From Lachnospiraceae bacterium (GTDB lineage Bacteria > Bacillota > Clostridia > Lachnospirales > Lachnospiraceae), in NCBI GenBank assembly GCA_910575255.1, contig CAJTEM010000024.1, positions 26,133 to 90,132 on the forward strand: a stretch of 64,000 bases of DNA, given 5' to 3'. The translations under genes and the position numbers were made by a program. The notes under the pieces were generated by a model. It made no database searches and was not told the origin of the DNA. It saw nothing but the letters and a program-made list of their open reading frames with translations. Every line of letters starts with the position of its first letter. The stretch's first letter is position 1. This document shows positions 51,759-62,139 of the stretch, piece after piece.

Positions 51759-54392
51759 TTAGTTTACAAAGATTTCCGGCATGTTGTACTGTATATCTGC
51801 CGATTCGCGGGCAGCTCCGACATTCCTGCTCTGGAGCAGGGAACGACGCAGCTTTACTTCGCCGCCCTGTGTCATCACGACATATTCATCTCGATGCTGG
51901 CGAATGTATGTAGAGGTTTCGCGGGAGAATCCGATCCTCTGCAATAATATGGTGAGCGGATTTGTCGTTCCATATTCCACATACTCGTACCAGTCATTCT
52001 GGAAGGTTTCAAGATTGTGAAACCGCTTATATTCATTGGAAAAACGAAGGAAGTAGTTGGAAATGCTGAAAAGGATCACATTCTCAATTACCTCCAGCGT
52101 ATCCGCAATCACGATATTCCTGTGATCACGGGAGTCATTGTAGCGTTCCTGCTTGCCATTAACCTTTACGCCAGATTCGGGGTTGTTTTGCTTGAATTCG
52201 ATGGCCTTATTCATGATATGGCTGAGTCCCGTTCCCTGTATCCATTGAATCAGGATAACAGCGTACCAGCGTAGCATTCCGTGCTTTCCTGTTTTCTTGC
52301 TGACTCTGCCGAGCGTCTGACGTTCATATTTTTCCCATTTGAAAACACGGCACATCCGCTCAAGGAAATCCATCAAATCATCGTAGTTTACATTGCCATT
52401 GATATCCAGCCTTGGATAGCTCATTCCTCGTGCGATGGCGGTAGTGAGGTTTTCCGTCTGGTCTACGGACACATTGATATCATCGTCCGGCTTTGTAGCC
52501 TTATGTTCAAAGTTCGCCTTGATGAGATATTCGTCACCTTCTTTGAGAAACGGGACAAATTCTTTGTATACGAGACTGTTCCTATCCTTGGTAATGTCTC
52601 GCAGGAGAATCAGGGCAAACTTCCGCATCAGCGTATAGGATTCCTCTGACTGGTTCTTGGGGTGCTTGTCAAATGCAATTTTTCCTTCGCGCAGGGCGTC
52701 GACCACCGACCTCTTCTGTGTATTGGTAAGGCCGGACTCAATAGAGAGCTTTTGTGCCGGAACTTTCTCTTTCAACAGTTCCTCGAATTTTTCTTCCTTG
52801 ACCTTCTCATTCATGCAGACAAGAAAGACATTTCCGTATAGGTTATATTCGATGCGTCCGACGCGGCCGATCAGGTTTCGGAAGTCAACGGCGTCCATGT
52901 AGGCATAGCCTTTTTTATAATTTGTGATGAACAGGTTGTCCGCCGGCATATTGACGCCTTCAACCAGAGTGCTGGTGCAGAAGATCGTTGTAATGCTGCC
53001 GTCCCGAAAAAGCTCCTCAATCCTCATACGGATGGCGGAGGGCAGATACCCTATGTGGTAAGCCACACCCTTTGTGATGATTTCCGCAAGGAAGTAATCT
53101 CCGTGGACTTCCTGCTTGATATCCCGTGAGAGCGCCCACACGTCCTGATTGGGAACGGTGGTGTGGATGGTATCCGCATAGGAGCGGGCAAGGGATACGG
53201 CCTGTGCAATGGAACTGCAATATACGATATTCTGCTTTGCCTTCCCATCGTAGTTGCGGCTGACAAACGGAAGTATGGTGTTCAGGCTGATGTCCCCGTC
53301 AAACTGTGCCACCTTGGTCAGCGACTCGGAATAGTCGTTAAACATACTGATGGAACGCTGCCCAAAACTGATCAGGAATTTGAATTGTGTCACAGGGGAG
53401 AACGAAGAGGACAGTTTCCTATCCTCAATCATCTCCAAATCAGGGATGCTTTTGAGATAAATCTCTGGGTTCGGAATGTTAGGCGAGGCAAAAATAATGT
53501 GCGGCTTCTCCGTGCGCTCTAACAGTTTGTCGATAACCTTGTAGTAAAACGGTCCGCGGCTATCGATTTCGGAGAGCTTGTGCGCCTCATCGACAAAAAG
53601 GTAGTGGATCGGCATATCGGGATTGCTGATCAGCAGATACAGCAACCGTTCCGGCGTCAGCACGAAGATGAAGTTGTGCTTTTCCTTCAACACAATAGCG
53701 CCTGCTGAGGTGACAAGCCGGTAGTTCCGCTCCTTGAGGTTTTCCTTCAAATCGTTGATGATCTTGCTTGTGACTTCGTTGATCAGCGCTTTTGTCGGAA
53801 CTAACAGGGCAAAATTCTTCTGTATGCCGGATTCCACCTGATCCTTCAGAAACATCCGCATGATGAACGACTTACCCATTGAGGTGGGACCGGAATAGCT
53901 GAAATACTGGTCTGACAGGTGATCATATATCCGTTTCTGCGAACGGAGGAACTGAAACTCCGGCATGGCGGGAATCGTGAGCAGATCCTTCGTGTATTCC
54001 GTATAAACATGGTCGAGAATAGTGCTGCTCTGATAGTCCTTCGCTACGAGGTTCTTTCCCTGATAGTTCCCCGTACTGGTCAGCACGGAGCCTGCATAGA
54101 AAGCAACGGTGGGATCATCCGGGTAAATGCTGTAAAGGAGCGTGATGATTTCCTGTGCCCACATCTTGTGCTTGTCGCTGTTTGTAGGGTGTATTGATTT
54201 GGACAGAAGGTCGGCAAAACGCAGAGCATCGGTTTTATCTACGGGTTTGGAAGAACGGTCAATAAAGCCAAGCATCATCATGGCATAGTTATACAGGAGA
54301 TTGTTGTGAATCTCTTTCAGATATGCGTTATGGTCGATGTCCGAGTAAATGGCATCCCCAAGGTGGATGGTTACTACTTCGTTCTCGTTCAA
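51759..54392 (-). CDS. hamB: Hachiman helicase HamB
   Basis: The 877-residue superfamily 2 helicase has Walker A SGPTSMGKSF (about residue 167), DEAH box FVDEAHKL (about 267), STLVEGVNMPADN and motif VI NLIGRVGRIE (about 509). A long C-terminal region without recognised motifs follows. The protein before it is a DUF1837 (HamA) protein, and their ends overlap by 4 nt (ATGA), the standard hamAB arrangement. HamB is thought to scan DNA and hold HamA inactive until phage-linked damage is met. Confidence 0.88.
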   Translation of the reverse strand: MNENEVVTIHLGDAIYSDIDHNAYLKEIHNNLLYNYAMMMLGFIDRSSKPVDKTDALRFADLLSKSIHPTNSDKHKMWAQEIITLLYSIYPDDPTVAFYAGSVLTSTGNYQGKNLVAKDYQSSTILDHVYTEYTKDLLTIPAMPEFQFLRSQKRIYDHLSDQYFSYSGPTSMGKSFIMRMFLKDQVESGIQKNFALLVPTKALINEVTSKIINDLKENLKERNYRLVTSAGAIVLKEKHNFIFVLTPERLLYLLISNPDMPIHYLFVDEAHKLSEIDSRGPFYYKVIDKLLERTEKPHIIFASPNIPNPEIYLKSIPDLEMIEDRKLSSSFSPVTQFKFLISFGQRSISMFNDYSESLTKVAQFDGDISLNTILPFVSRNYDGKAKQNIVYCSSIAQAVSLARSYADTIHTTVPNQDVWALSRDIKQEVHGDYFLAEIITKGVAYHIGYLPSAIRMRIEELFRDGSITTIFCTSTLVEGVNMPADNLFITNYKKGYAYMDAVDFRNLIGRVGRIEYNLYGNVFLVCMNEKVKEEKFEELLKEKVPAQKLSIESGLTNTQKRSVVDALREGKIAFDKHPKNQSEESYTLMRKFALILLRDITKDRNSLVYKEFVPFLKEGDEYLIKANFEHKATKPDDDINVSVDQTENLTTAIARGMSYPRLDINGNVNYDDLMDFLERMCRVFKWEKYERQTLGRVSKKTGKHGMLRWYAVILIQWIQGTGLSHIMNKAIEFKQNNPESGVKVNGKQERYNDSRDHRNIVIADTLEVIENVILFSISNYFLRFSNEYKRFHNLETFQNDWYEYVEYGTTNPLTILLQRIGFSRETSTYIRQHRDEYVVMTQGGEVKLRRSLLQSRNVGAARESADIQYNMPEIFVN

Positions 54393-55312
54393 TGCGACAC
54401 ACCTCCTCGCATGACACGCTCCATAATCTCTGTCTTATCCGTATCCGCATGATTCAACGGAAGAATATAAAAGTAGAAGGAGTGCGTACCAAGACTGCGA
54501 CTGCTGATTTGCTGCGCAATATACGCAGCGTGGTTCTTTATGTCTGTGTCCATCTTTGCGTTGAGGACACTCTGATACTGAATGGTTGGATATGCGTTCG
54601 GATCAAGACCGAGCGTGTATCCGAGGAATACGCCGTAAGCGGACTCCGTGACGATATTCGAGCCTTTCTTCGGAATCACGATGTTTTTGATCTGTTGTGC
54701 GGTTTCCGCATCAAAATCCCGATTCAGGCTTGACGGCTCCAAAAGCTGTAAGCGGTTGATGTTGGTCTTTTCGATATCCTCAATGGCATCAAACGCTTGA
54801 TCAATGGCGTCCTTGATGTCTCCGGCCACGCTGGAGGAGCCGAATACAAGCTGATAGTAAGGCTGTTGATGGCCCTCAAGAGAGAGAAGATGGATGCCAT
54901 CGCATTTACTGCTATGGGCGTTTGTGGTCGTGACCAGTTCCACCTTGCTCATGATTTTCGGGGCATCCAGTATCTGCTCCAGAAAAGCATAGAGCAGTAT
55001 CTCGCCTAATGCGTTGCCAGTATCCTTTTGACCTGGAGTGCCGTTGTTCGCCATAATCGTCATGGCTTCAAGCCCGATGCTTTCCATATCTTCGCTTGTT
55101 CGAAACTGCTCCAGCCTGGCCCTGGAAAATACATATCTGCCAATGTTTTTTCGGATGAACGACTGCAGGTCATCTGACACGAACCGGTTATTCATGACAT
55201 TCAGATGAAACAGGCGCAGTTGTTCCGGATTTATCAGACCGAGCTTTTCGGAATGGGAAACCTCGGTGAATATGCTGTCGAAATCACTGCCCTTTATCGT
55301 TTTGTTAAGCAT
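54389..55312 (-). CDS. hamA: Hachiman effector HamA (DUF1837)
   Basis: The 307-residue protein has the DUF1837 core: GNALGEILLYAFLEQILDAP (about residues 99-118), SKVELVTTTNAHSSKCDGIH (about 121-140) and YYQLVFGSSSVAGDIKDAID. HamA is a nuclease-fold effector that degrades DNA once released by HamB. The gene starts 20 nt after hsdR on the minus strand with AGGAGG upstream, so Hachiman is spliced onto the type I R-M operon. Identification rests on the motif pattern together with the adjacent helicase. Confidence 0.83.
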   Translation of the reverse strand: MLNKTIKGSDFDSIFTEVSHSEKLGLINPEQLRLFHLNVMNNRFVSDDLQSFIRKNIGRYVFSRARLEQFRTSEDMESIGLEAMTIMANNGTPGQKDTGNALGEILLYAFLEQILDAPKIMSKVELVTTTNAHSSKCDGIHLLSLEGHQQPYYQLVFGSSSVAGDIKDAIDQAFDAIEDIEKTNINRLQLLEPSSLNRDFDAETAQQIKNIVIPKKGSNIVTESAYGVFLGYTLGLDPNAYPTIQYQSVLNAKMDTDIKNHAAYIAQQISSRSLGTHSFYFYILPLNHADTDKTEIMERVMRGGVSH

Positions 55313-55332
55313 ACAGCCGTCCTCCTAACTGA

Positions 55333-58300
55333 TTATTCCTTCTTTTCCCCGTAAGGAGCAGGGGCTTCCGCCACCATCAGTGTTTCCTGCTGCGGAGCGA
55401 AATCGTAATATACGGTTTTGCGTTGTGTATCCGGCTTTGGCATCTCATAGGGCTTGCCCGCTGGGTTGTAGGTCAGGTTGAACACTAGGTCGGACAGCCA
55501 TTTCTTAAACGACGGGTTATCCTGGAACTGCTTGAACAGTTCCATGTTGTCCGCCATGATAGAGAAAATGACTTGCTGCAAAGCCCGCTCACTTTCGAGT
55601 CGTGCGCTCTGCTCATCGGAGTTCCGCATGGCGTTCTGATAGGTCTCGTCCTTGGAAACCATCTCCGGGATGGCGACAATCTGCCGCTGAACATTTTCCG
55701 GGTCTTTCCAGTTGATGTTGCCGAACATATCATTAAAGTCTGCCACGATGCGGGAAAGCAGATCCATTTCCGGCTCCACGACGTGTCCCGTCTTGCCTGC
55801 AGGAACAGGCGCAACTTCCGCATCGGCATCTTCCAGTTTGATGGAAATCATTTCTCTTGCTTCGTTGCGGTAGCTCTTGAGGTCGATGACTTCAAGGATA
55901 CCCGCCGAAAGATCGTCGTCCCGTGGAGACGGCAGTTTCGGAATCAACAGGTTCAAGAAGATGGACAGCTTCTCCCATTCCATATTTCCGTAAGGCAGTA
56001 TCGCACCGAGAAAACCATAAGTTCGTACAAAGGACTTCGCGGTACTCTTAAACTTGATCTGATCATTCGTCTCAAGCTGTTTATAGACAGCTGTACAGAC
56101 GTCAAGGGTGGGATCTAGGCGGTCACGTTCAGCTCCGTTCAGGAATAGATCAACCACTCGCTCGATATCCTCGGTCGTATACACCTGGTAGGCTTCCATA
56201 TCGGAAATAAGGTCGTACAACTTATTCGGATTGGTTTCTCCCGATAGGATGGTCGTGCGATAGAAAGTGGAGAAGGCTTTCTCAATCACCTCCGGCTTGT
56301 TGGCAAAGTCAAGCACAAAGGTATCTTCCTTGCCGGGGCAGGCACGATTCAGCCTGGAAAGTGTCTGTACGGCTCCGATATCATAGAGGGGCTTGTCCAC
56401 ATACATGGTGTGTAGCAGTGGCTCGTCAAATCCTGTCTGAAACATATCCGCAACGATCAGGATGCGATAGGGGTCTTTCTTAAATTCCTTCGGTATCTTC
56501 GCATCTGAAAATCCATTTATAGCGGCAGAGGTCAAAGCCGGTTCTTGACCGTTATATTTATGCTCACCAGAGAATGCCACAATGGTTTTGTACGGGCTGT
56601 GACGTTCTGCAAGGCACTTGTTGATGGCGTAGTAATATTCGATGCAGCGCGGGATGCTGGCGGTCACTACCATCGCACGGGCTTTGCCGTTTATCTTCTT
56701 ATGGGCAATTACCTGCTCGTGGAAGTGGTCTACCATCATAGCCGCTTTTTTTGATATGGTATTGGAATCGCTCTCCACGAAGGAGCGAAGCTTCTTCTGG
56801 GCGCGTTTCTTATCAAACATCGGGTCATCCTCAACCGTTTTCATAATGCGGTAGAAGCTGTCGATGGTGGTATAGTTCTTCAGCACATCAAGGATGAAGC
56901 CCTCCTGAATGGCCTGCTTCATTGTATAGACGTGGTACGGCTTTGCCTTCTGTGTCCCATCCTCATTCAGAACAGGATTGCCGAATTCGTCAAACATCTT
57001 CTCGCCGAACATTTCTAGGGTCTTGTTCTTCGGCGTTGCGGTAAAGGCAAAGTAGCTGGCGGTGGTCAGAAGTTTCCGGCCTTCCATCATGGCATTGATC
57101 TTGTCCTCGTTATCCATTTCTTCTTCAGATGCAAGGCCGGAAAGGGCAAGATTCATCTGTGCGGAATTACGACCGCTCTGACCGGAATGTGCCTCGTCGA
57201 TGATGATGGCGAAATGGTTGTTTTTGTGTTCCTGTCCTATTTCCGTGACAATATACGGAAACTTCTCCACAGTAGTAATGATGATGCGTTTGCCATTCTG
57301 TATTGCCTTTCGCAAATCCCCGGAATGCTCCGCCCATACTACAGTATTCCTGACCTGCATAAACTGCTTGATAGTATTTCGTATCTGCTTGTCCAGAATG
57401 CGTCGGTCGGTGACCACAAGCACGGAATCAATCATCGAGTGGCCATCTTTTTCAAGTCCGATCAACTGATGGGCGAGCCACGCAATGGAGTTGGACTTAC
57501 CGCTGCCTGCGCTGTGCTGAATCAGATAACGCTTGCCGACGCCATTCTCTGATACATCCGCAAGGAGCTTTTCTACGGCATCCAGCTGATGGTAGCGTGG
57601 GAACACCTGCTTGATGGTTTTCTTTTTGGTGTCCTCATCCGTTTCTTCCACAACCTGAGCATAGTTCTCAATAATCTTGGAGAGCTTGCGCTTGGTCAGG
57701 ATATCCTTCCAGAGGTAATCAGTCATCAGGCCGTCCGGGTTAGGCGGATTGCCTGCACCGTCCTGATATCCCTTGTTGAAGGGCAGAAACCAGCTGTCCT
57801 TTTTTGCCAGTTTTGTGCAGAACTTTATCGTGGCGTCATCCACGGCGAAATGCACCATACAGCGTTTGAAGGAGAAAAGCAGGTCGCGAGGATCGCGATC
57901 ATCCATGTATTGCTGGATGGCATTTTCTGTGTTCTGCTTGGTTAGCTGATTCTTTAGTTCCATCGTGATGACCGGCAGGCCGTTAATAAAAATGCACAGG
58001 TCGAGTGCGAGTTTGGAGGCATCCTGGGAATAGCGGAGTTGCCTTGTCACGCTGAAAATGTTCTTTTCGTACATCTCTTTCTGTTTGGCATTGTTCTCAG
58101 TCGGCGTAAGATAGAACATGATGAGGTCGGCAGGATATACCTTGACACCGTTTCGCAGCACATCAATGATGCCGCGCTTGGCAAGCTCACCCCGCAGGCG
58201 GTTCAGAAACTGACGCTTTTTGGTGTCGGAGACGAACACACTGAGTTTTTCCATTTCCTCTGGCTGGGTATCCTGCAGGAAACGGAAGAGACGTGTCTCA

Positions 58301-58425
58301 TCCATCGCATATTCCTTGTTATAGTCTTTGTTTGTGCCTTGTTCATAGCCATTCTGTTCGACAAGCCACTTCACGATGAGGGATTCAAGCCCATCTTCTT
58401 TTGTGTTCGTAAAAGGCATAATCAC
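55333..58425 (-). CDS. hsdR: Type I restriction enzyme, R subunit
   Basis: The 1030-residue protein has the PD-(D/E)xK nuclease core near residue 150 (LDLCIFINGLPVITMELKNQ). Translocase motifs follow: Walker A HSAGSGKSNS (about 306), IIDEAHSG (about 410), FAFTATPKNK and TLSRLNRA. HsdR cleaves DNA after ATP-driven translocation when the HsdS target is unmethylated. The start overlaps the hsdS stop by 4 nt. Length is normal. Confidence 0.93.
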   Translation of the reverse strand: MIMPFTNTKEDGLESLIVKWLVEQNGYEQGTNKDYNKEYAMDETRLFRFLQDTQPEEMEKLSVFVSDTKKRQFLNRLRGELAKRGIIDVLRNGVKVYPADLIMFYLTPTENNAKQKEMYEKNIFSVTRQLRYSQDASKLALDLCIFINGLPVITMELKNQLTKQNTENAIQQYMDDRDPRDLLFSFKRCMVHFAVDDATIKFCTKLAKKDSWFLPFNKGYQDGAGNPPNPDGLMTDYLWKDILTKRKLSKIIENYAQVVEETDEDTKKKTIKQVFPRYHQLDAVEKLLADVSENGVGKRYLIQHSAGSGKSNSIAWLAHQLIGLEKDGHSMIDSVLVVTDRRILDKQIRNTIKQFMQVRNTVVWAEHSGDLRKAIQNGKRIIITTVEKFPYIVTEIGQEHKNNHFAIIIDEAHSGQSGRNSAQMNLALSGLASEEEMDNEDKINAMMEGRKLLTTASYFAFTATPKNKTLEMFGEKMFDEFGNPVLNEDGTQKAKPYHVYTMKQAIQEGFILDVLKNYTTIDSFYRIMKTVEDDPMFDKKRAQKKLRSFVESDSNTISKKAAMMVDHFHEQVIAHKKINGKARAMVVTASIPRCIEYYYAINKCLAERHSPYKTIVAFSGEHKYNGQEPALTSAAINGFSDAKIPKEFKKDPYRILIVADMFQTGFDEPLLHTMYVDKPLYDIGAVQTLSRLNRACPGKEDTFVLDFANKPEVIEKAFSTFYRTTILSGETNPNKLYDLISDMEAYQVYTTEDIERVVDLFLNGAERDRLDPTLDVCTAVYKQLETNDQIKFKSTAKSFVRTYGFLGAILPYGNMEWEKLSIFLNLLIPKLPSPRDDDLSAGILEVIDLKSYRNEAREMISIKLEDADAEVAPVPAGKTGHVVEPEMDLLSRIVADFNDMFGNINWKDPENVQRQIVAIPEMVSKDETYQNAMRNSDEQSARLESERALQQVIFSIMADNMELFKQFQDNPSFKKWLSDLVFNLTYNPAGKPYEMPKPDTQRKTVYYDFAPQQETLMVAEAPAPYGEKKE

Positions 58426-59858
58426 TCCTCCTGTTCGTCAGTTTCTTCTATATTGGCATCCTCGTTAGAAGCGGTATCGATTTCATCTGCCACATATTCA
58501 TAGTCTGGTATCTCAATGCCACGGACATCGATCTTGCCGGTAACCACATCGGAAATCAGCCGAGTCTTGAATTCATCAAGAGCCGCTATTTCCTGCCTGA
58601 TAGTTTCAATTAGTGCCACATATTTTTCATGCTGCTTGTCCAAATAGGTGGCGAGTTCTTTCTGTTCATCCATAGGCGGTATAACAACAGGCATCTGTTT
58701 CAGAAGATTCTGCCCAAGTGAAGCCCGGATGACAATGTTCATCATCGAAGAGAAATGGTTTCGTATAGCTGGAATCTGAAGGTAATACTTCATATAATCG
58801 ATGTCAACGAGAGCAGTGCGAGGGCGACACCGAATCACAAAGCCAGAGAATACGGCTTTATCTATCGTTTGTTTGCACACAGCAGCCATGCCGACTTCTT
58901 CAATATTTTCTGATGTGCGGGTGAAGAAAATATCTCCCTTGCGAACAGAAAACACCTCCTGTTGCTGTTCGTTGGCTTGTGCAACACCACTCACGGTTTT
59001 CGGTAATTCTAAATGTCGATATACATCTCCATATCCGACAAAAGGTGTGCCGGAGGTGAAGAAATCACCAGACTCACTGATGCCATTCTGAAACGAGCAA
59101 AATCTGCCAAGTTTTACGACATCCCAATCTGTAGGAATTTTGCCAATCCATCGATTACTGCTATCTTTTAATGGGGAACCATGCAAACCATGAAGAACTG
59201 AATCGCTTACAATTCTTCTTTCTTGCTCCTCAAGAGCCTTTATCTGCTTACACTTTATCGAGATAAGTTTGTTGATGCCTGACACCTTCCAATCAAGAAA
59301 GCGTACAATCTGATCTTGCTCAGAGCGAGGAGGCACTGGCAGAAGTACATTCCCCAAATAGTCCATAGAAATACGCATACGAACGGAAGTCAAAGTGCCA
59401 TCTTCGCTTTCGTGCATAAGAATTCCCTTGCCCAATCCAACAAGACTTCTTTGAAACGGAAGCAAGCGAAAGATGTAGTGGTAATACCAGATATTCTCAT
59501 TCTTATGCGGATAAAACGCATAATATACAGGACTAATCGCACCGTAATATCTCGACACGCCTGCTGCACCCGATACAACATTCATGCAGTTTACCAGCAG
59601 GTCATTTTCGTGACACACATTGTACTGTGTAAAGTCACTCTTAGGTTTATTGCCGCCTGTCCCTTCTTTCTCGGCATAAGGAACAACCCCCTGTTTTGCG
59701 GTCAGAGAGAGGATATTCTCTGTAACAATAGGTTTATTGCGCTCCTTCCGCATGGCAAAGACAGCCTTCATACGCTTTGCATCCCAATGCGAGGGTATCT
59801 GTTTTGCCCACTTCTGGTTTATCGGAGCATAAGAGGTATATGCTTTATTCATTCGCAA
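58422..59858 (-). CDS. hsdS: Type I restriction enzyme, specificity subunit
   Basis: The 478-residue protein has two target recognition domains (about 10-190 and 220-420). Conserved helices separate them: PPRSEQDQIVRFLDWKVSGI and PPMDEQKELATYLDKQHEKY, both with the typical EQ...Fld pattern. The two halves read split DNA sequences for HsdM and HsdR. It overlaps hsdM by 14 nt. Only one hsdS copy is present and no inverted recombinase-linked partial copy was seen, so phase variation by shuffling is not indicated here. Confidence 0.92.
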   Translation of the reverse strand: MRMNKAYTSYAPINQKWAKQIPSHWDAKRMKAVFAMRKERNKPIVTENILSLTAKQGVVPYAEKEGTGGNKPKSDFTQYNVCHENDLLVNCMNVVSGAAGVSRYYGAISPVYYAFYPHKNENIWYYHYIFRLLPFQRSLVGLGKGILMHESEDGTLTSVRMRISMDYLGNVLLPVPPRSEQDQIVRFLDWKVSGINKLISIKCKQIKALEEQERRIVSDSVLHGLHGSPLKDSSNRWIGKIPTDWDVVKLGRFCSFQNGISESGDFFTSGTPFVGYGDVYRHLELPKTVSGVAQANEQQQEVFSVRKGDIFFTRTSENIEEVGMAAVCKQTIDKAVFSGFVIRCRPRTALVDIDYMKYYLQIPAIRNHFSSMMNIVIRASLGQNLLKQMPVVIPPMDEQKELATYLDKQHEKYVALIETIRQEIAALDEFKTRLISDVVTGKIDVRGIEIPDYEYVADEIDTASNEDANIEETDEQEE

Positions 59859-61857
59859 TTCCTCCTACAATATCTGCCAACATCCCATCCGCTTCTTTTG
59901 CGAGCGCATTAAGCGTAGCAATAATGTCATTCATTTCGCGGATTTCAGCAGGTTTGTAAAAATACTTTGTGAAGCTGATTTCATAGCCAATTTGTGTTTT
60001 TTTCTCGTCCACCCAAGCATCCGGCGCATAGGTCAGCACTTCGTTCTTCAGGAAAGCATCGATACCTCCGTCATAGGTAAACGGAACAAGTTCAGAATCA
60101 CGAAGATCGCTATCGCACTCTCCGTCAATAGGCTTTGCAGTCGCATCTTTCTCCGTGATGAACGGACGGATTTTTTTCAGTGTACTAGCCTTGAGCTTTG
60201 TAGCTTTTGCAAAAGCCATCCAATCATCGGTAGGTGTTCCTGCCGGAAGCGATGTGAGAGCTTTCTTAACCGCTTTCAGTTCATCTGCTTTTTTGAAAGT
60301 ATCTGCAGGTATCGTTCTGTTCGGATACACACGCAGACGCAGAGGACGCTCTACCGTAATCGACCAGTAAGCGAAATCTTCATTATTGAAGATCATACTG
60401 ACGTCACTTTCTTCCATTTCAAGAAAAATGCGAACTATTTCCTTACGAATGCTTGGTGTGAATTCACAGTTTTTCTTCCCCATATTTCGTGGCAATGGTG
60501 ACTTCATCTTGGATGCATCAATCAACTGAATCTTACCTTTTCGACGATCTTCCTTCTTGTTGGAAAGAATCCATATAAAAGTTCCTATACCCGTGTTGTA
60601 GAACATATTATCAGGCAACGAAATAATTGCTTCTACGAGGTCGTTCTCAATTAAATACCGACGAGCGTTGCTTTCGCCGCTACCTGCATCACCTGTAAAG
60701 ATGGCCGATCCGTTATGAACCTCCGCTATGCGGCTGCCAAGCTGTGTGTCCTTTTTCATCTTTGATACGTTATTCAACAGGAACAGAAGCTGACCGTCGC
60801 TGGTACGCGGAATCATCGCCATTTCCTCGCCACCCTCCAAGTATGTATTGAATCGGGTGTCGAGGATTTCTTTTTTGCCGCCCATCTTTTCTGCATCGGT
60901 TTTCCAGCTCTTTCCGTAGGGCGGATTGGAGAGCATGAAATCAAACTGACGGGACGGATTTTGGTCGGAGGAGAGCGTGGAGCCGAATCCGATATGCTCT
61001 GCTTGATCGCCGTCTCCTTTCAGTAACATATCCGCCTTGGCAATGGCATAGGTCTCCGGGTTAATTTCCTGTCCAAAGAGGTGGATGGAGACCTTCTTTC
61101 CACGCCGTGCAGCAAGCGTGAGAAGTCTGTCCTGGGCGACTGTGAGCATGCCGCCTGTGCCGCAGGCTCCGTCATAACAGGAATAGGTGGCGTCCTTTAT
61201 CTGATCAGCCACAGGAATGAAAATCAGATCGGCCATAAGTTCCACGACATCCCTCGGCGTCCAGTGTTCCCCAGCTTCTTCGTTGTTTTCTTCATTGAAC
61301 TTGCGGATAAGTTCCTCAAAAATCGTACCCATGCCGTGGTTGTCCAGTCCCGGATGGCGGAGGATGGTTTTCTCGTTATCCTTGTAGACCGGTGCAGGGC
61401 TTAGATTGATGTCCGGCGAGATAAATTTTTCAATGACTGCGCCAAGGATATCCGCATCTACCATTGTGGCGATCTGGTTGCGGAATTTGAATTTATCGAG
61501 TATCTCTTGCACGTTCGGAGAGAAGCCGTCCAGATATGCCTCGAAATCCGCCTTCAGCGTTTGCTTCTTGGAGCGGCTGGTGAGATCACGGAGCAAGAAA
61601 GGTGATGCGTTGCAGAAATCCTGTCCCGCCGCATTGCAGAGTGCAGGCCACTGATTGTCGATTTTGGCATCGTCAAGTTTCTTTCTCATATCGAGGACTT
61701 TCTGCTTCGAGTCCTCCAACATGGCATCCAGTCTGCGAATGACGGTCATCGGCAGGATGACATCGCGGTATTTGCCGCGCACATATACATCCCGCAGGCA
61801 ATCGTCTGCGATTCCCCATATAAAATTTACAATTTGATTGTGAAGCTGATTATCCAT
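59845..61857 (-). CDS. hsdM: Type I restriction enzyme, methyltransferase subunit
   Basis: The 670-residue protein has the HsdM N-terminal helical domain, SAM-binding motif YDGACGTGGML (about residue 232) and catalytic NPPYG (about 312) for N6-adenine methylation. A C-terminal region of about 200 residues is longer than in minimal HsdM, but common in Firmicutes. The start is preceded on the minus strand by GGAAGG. It follows a small HTH gene by 78 nt. Confidence 0.93.
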   Translation of the reverse strand: MDNQLHNQIVNFIWGIADDCLRDVYVRGKYRDVILPMTVIRRLDAMLEDSKQKVLDMRKKLDDAKIDNQWPALCNAAGQDFCNASPFLLRDLTSRSKKQTLKADFEAYLDGFSPNVQEILDKFKFRNQIATMVDADILGAVIEKFISPDINLSPAPVYKDNEKTILRHPGLDNHGMGTIFEELIRKFNEENNEEAGEHWTPRDVVELMADLIFIPVADQIKDATYSCYDGACGTGGMLTVAQDRLLTLAARRGKKVSIHLFGQEINPETYAIAKADMLLKGDGDQAEHIGFGSTLSSDQNPSRQFDFMLSNPPYGKSWKTDAEKMGGKKEILDTRFNTYLEGGEEMAMIPRTSDGQLLFLLNNVSKMKKDTQLGSRIAEVHNGSAIFTGDAGSGESNARRYLIENDLVEAIISLPDNMFYNTGIGTFIWILSNKKEDRRKGKIQLIDASKMKSPLPRNMGKKNCEFTPSIRKEIVRIFLEMEESDVSMIFNNEDFAYWSITVERPLRLRVYPNRTIPADTFKKADELKAVKKALTSLPAGTPTDDWMAFAKATKLKASTLKKIRPFITEKDATAKPIDGECDSDLRDSELVPFTYDGGIDAFLKNEVLTYAPDAWVDEKKTQIGYEISFTKYFYKPAEIREMNDIIATLNALAKEADGMLADIVGGIANE

Positions 61858-61935
61858 TGCGGTTATGCTTCCTTCCTGGCATAGTTTTGCCCATTATATA
61901 AAATCATCTGTCCCATAATGGGAACTTGATGCTCA

Positions 61936-62139
61936 TTATTCCTCTTTTTTGCGGTCGTCTGCACCGCCAGCCTTGATCCATTCGTCAACCTCGGACAACT
62001 TGAATTTCCAGAGCTTTCCCATTTTATAAGCAGGCATATCCCGCTTGGCAATCCACTGTAAAATGGTTTCTCTTCCGATACCGAGATACTCCTGTACCTC
62101 TTTGAGCGTTGACCATTTTTCAGGTGTTTGATTATTCAC
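61936..62139 (-). CDS. Excisionase-type HTH protein of the R-M operon
   Basis: The 67-residue protein carries a MerR/excisionase-type winged helix (STLKEVQEYLGIGRETILQW, then AYKMGKLWKFKLSEVDEWIK). Such proteins commonly head type I R-M operons and may act as a controller of its expression. The start overlaps the end of the NBR1-domain gene by 4 nt (ATGA), so it is coupled. Confidence 0.78.
   Translation of the reverse strand: MNNQTPEKWSTLKEVQEYLGIGRETILQWIAKRDMPAYKMGKLWKFKLSEVDEWIKAGGADDRKKEE

Noticed and set aside
58422..59858. Phase-variable hsdS locus
   Set aside because: No second partial hsdS, inverted repeats or adjacent recombinase was found within the operon.
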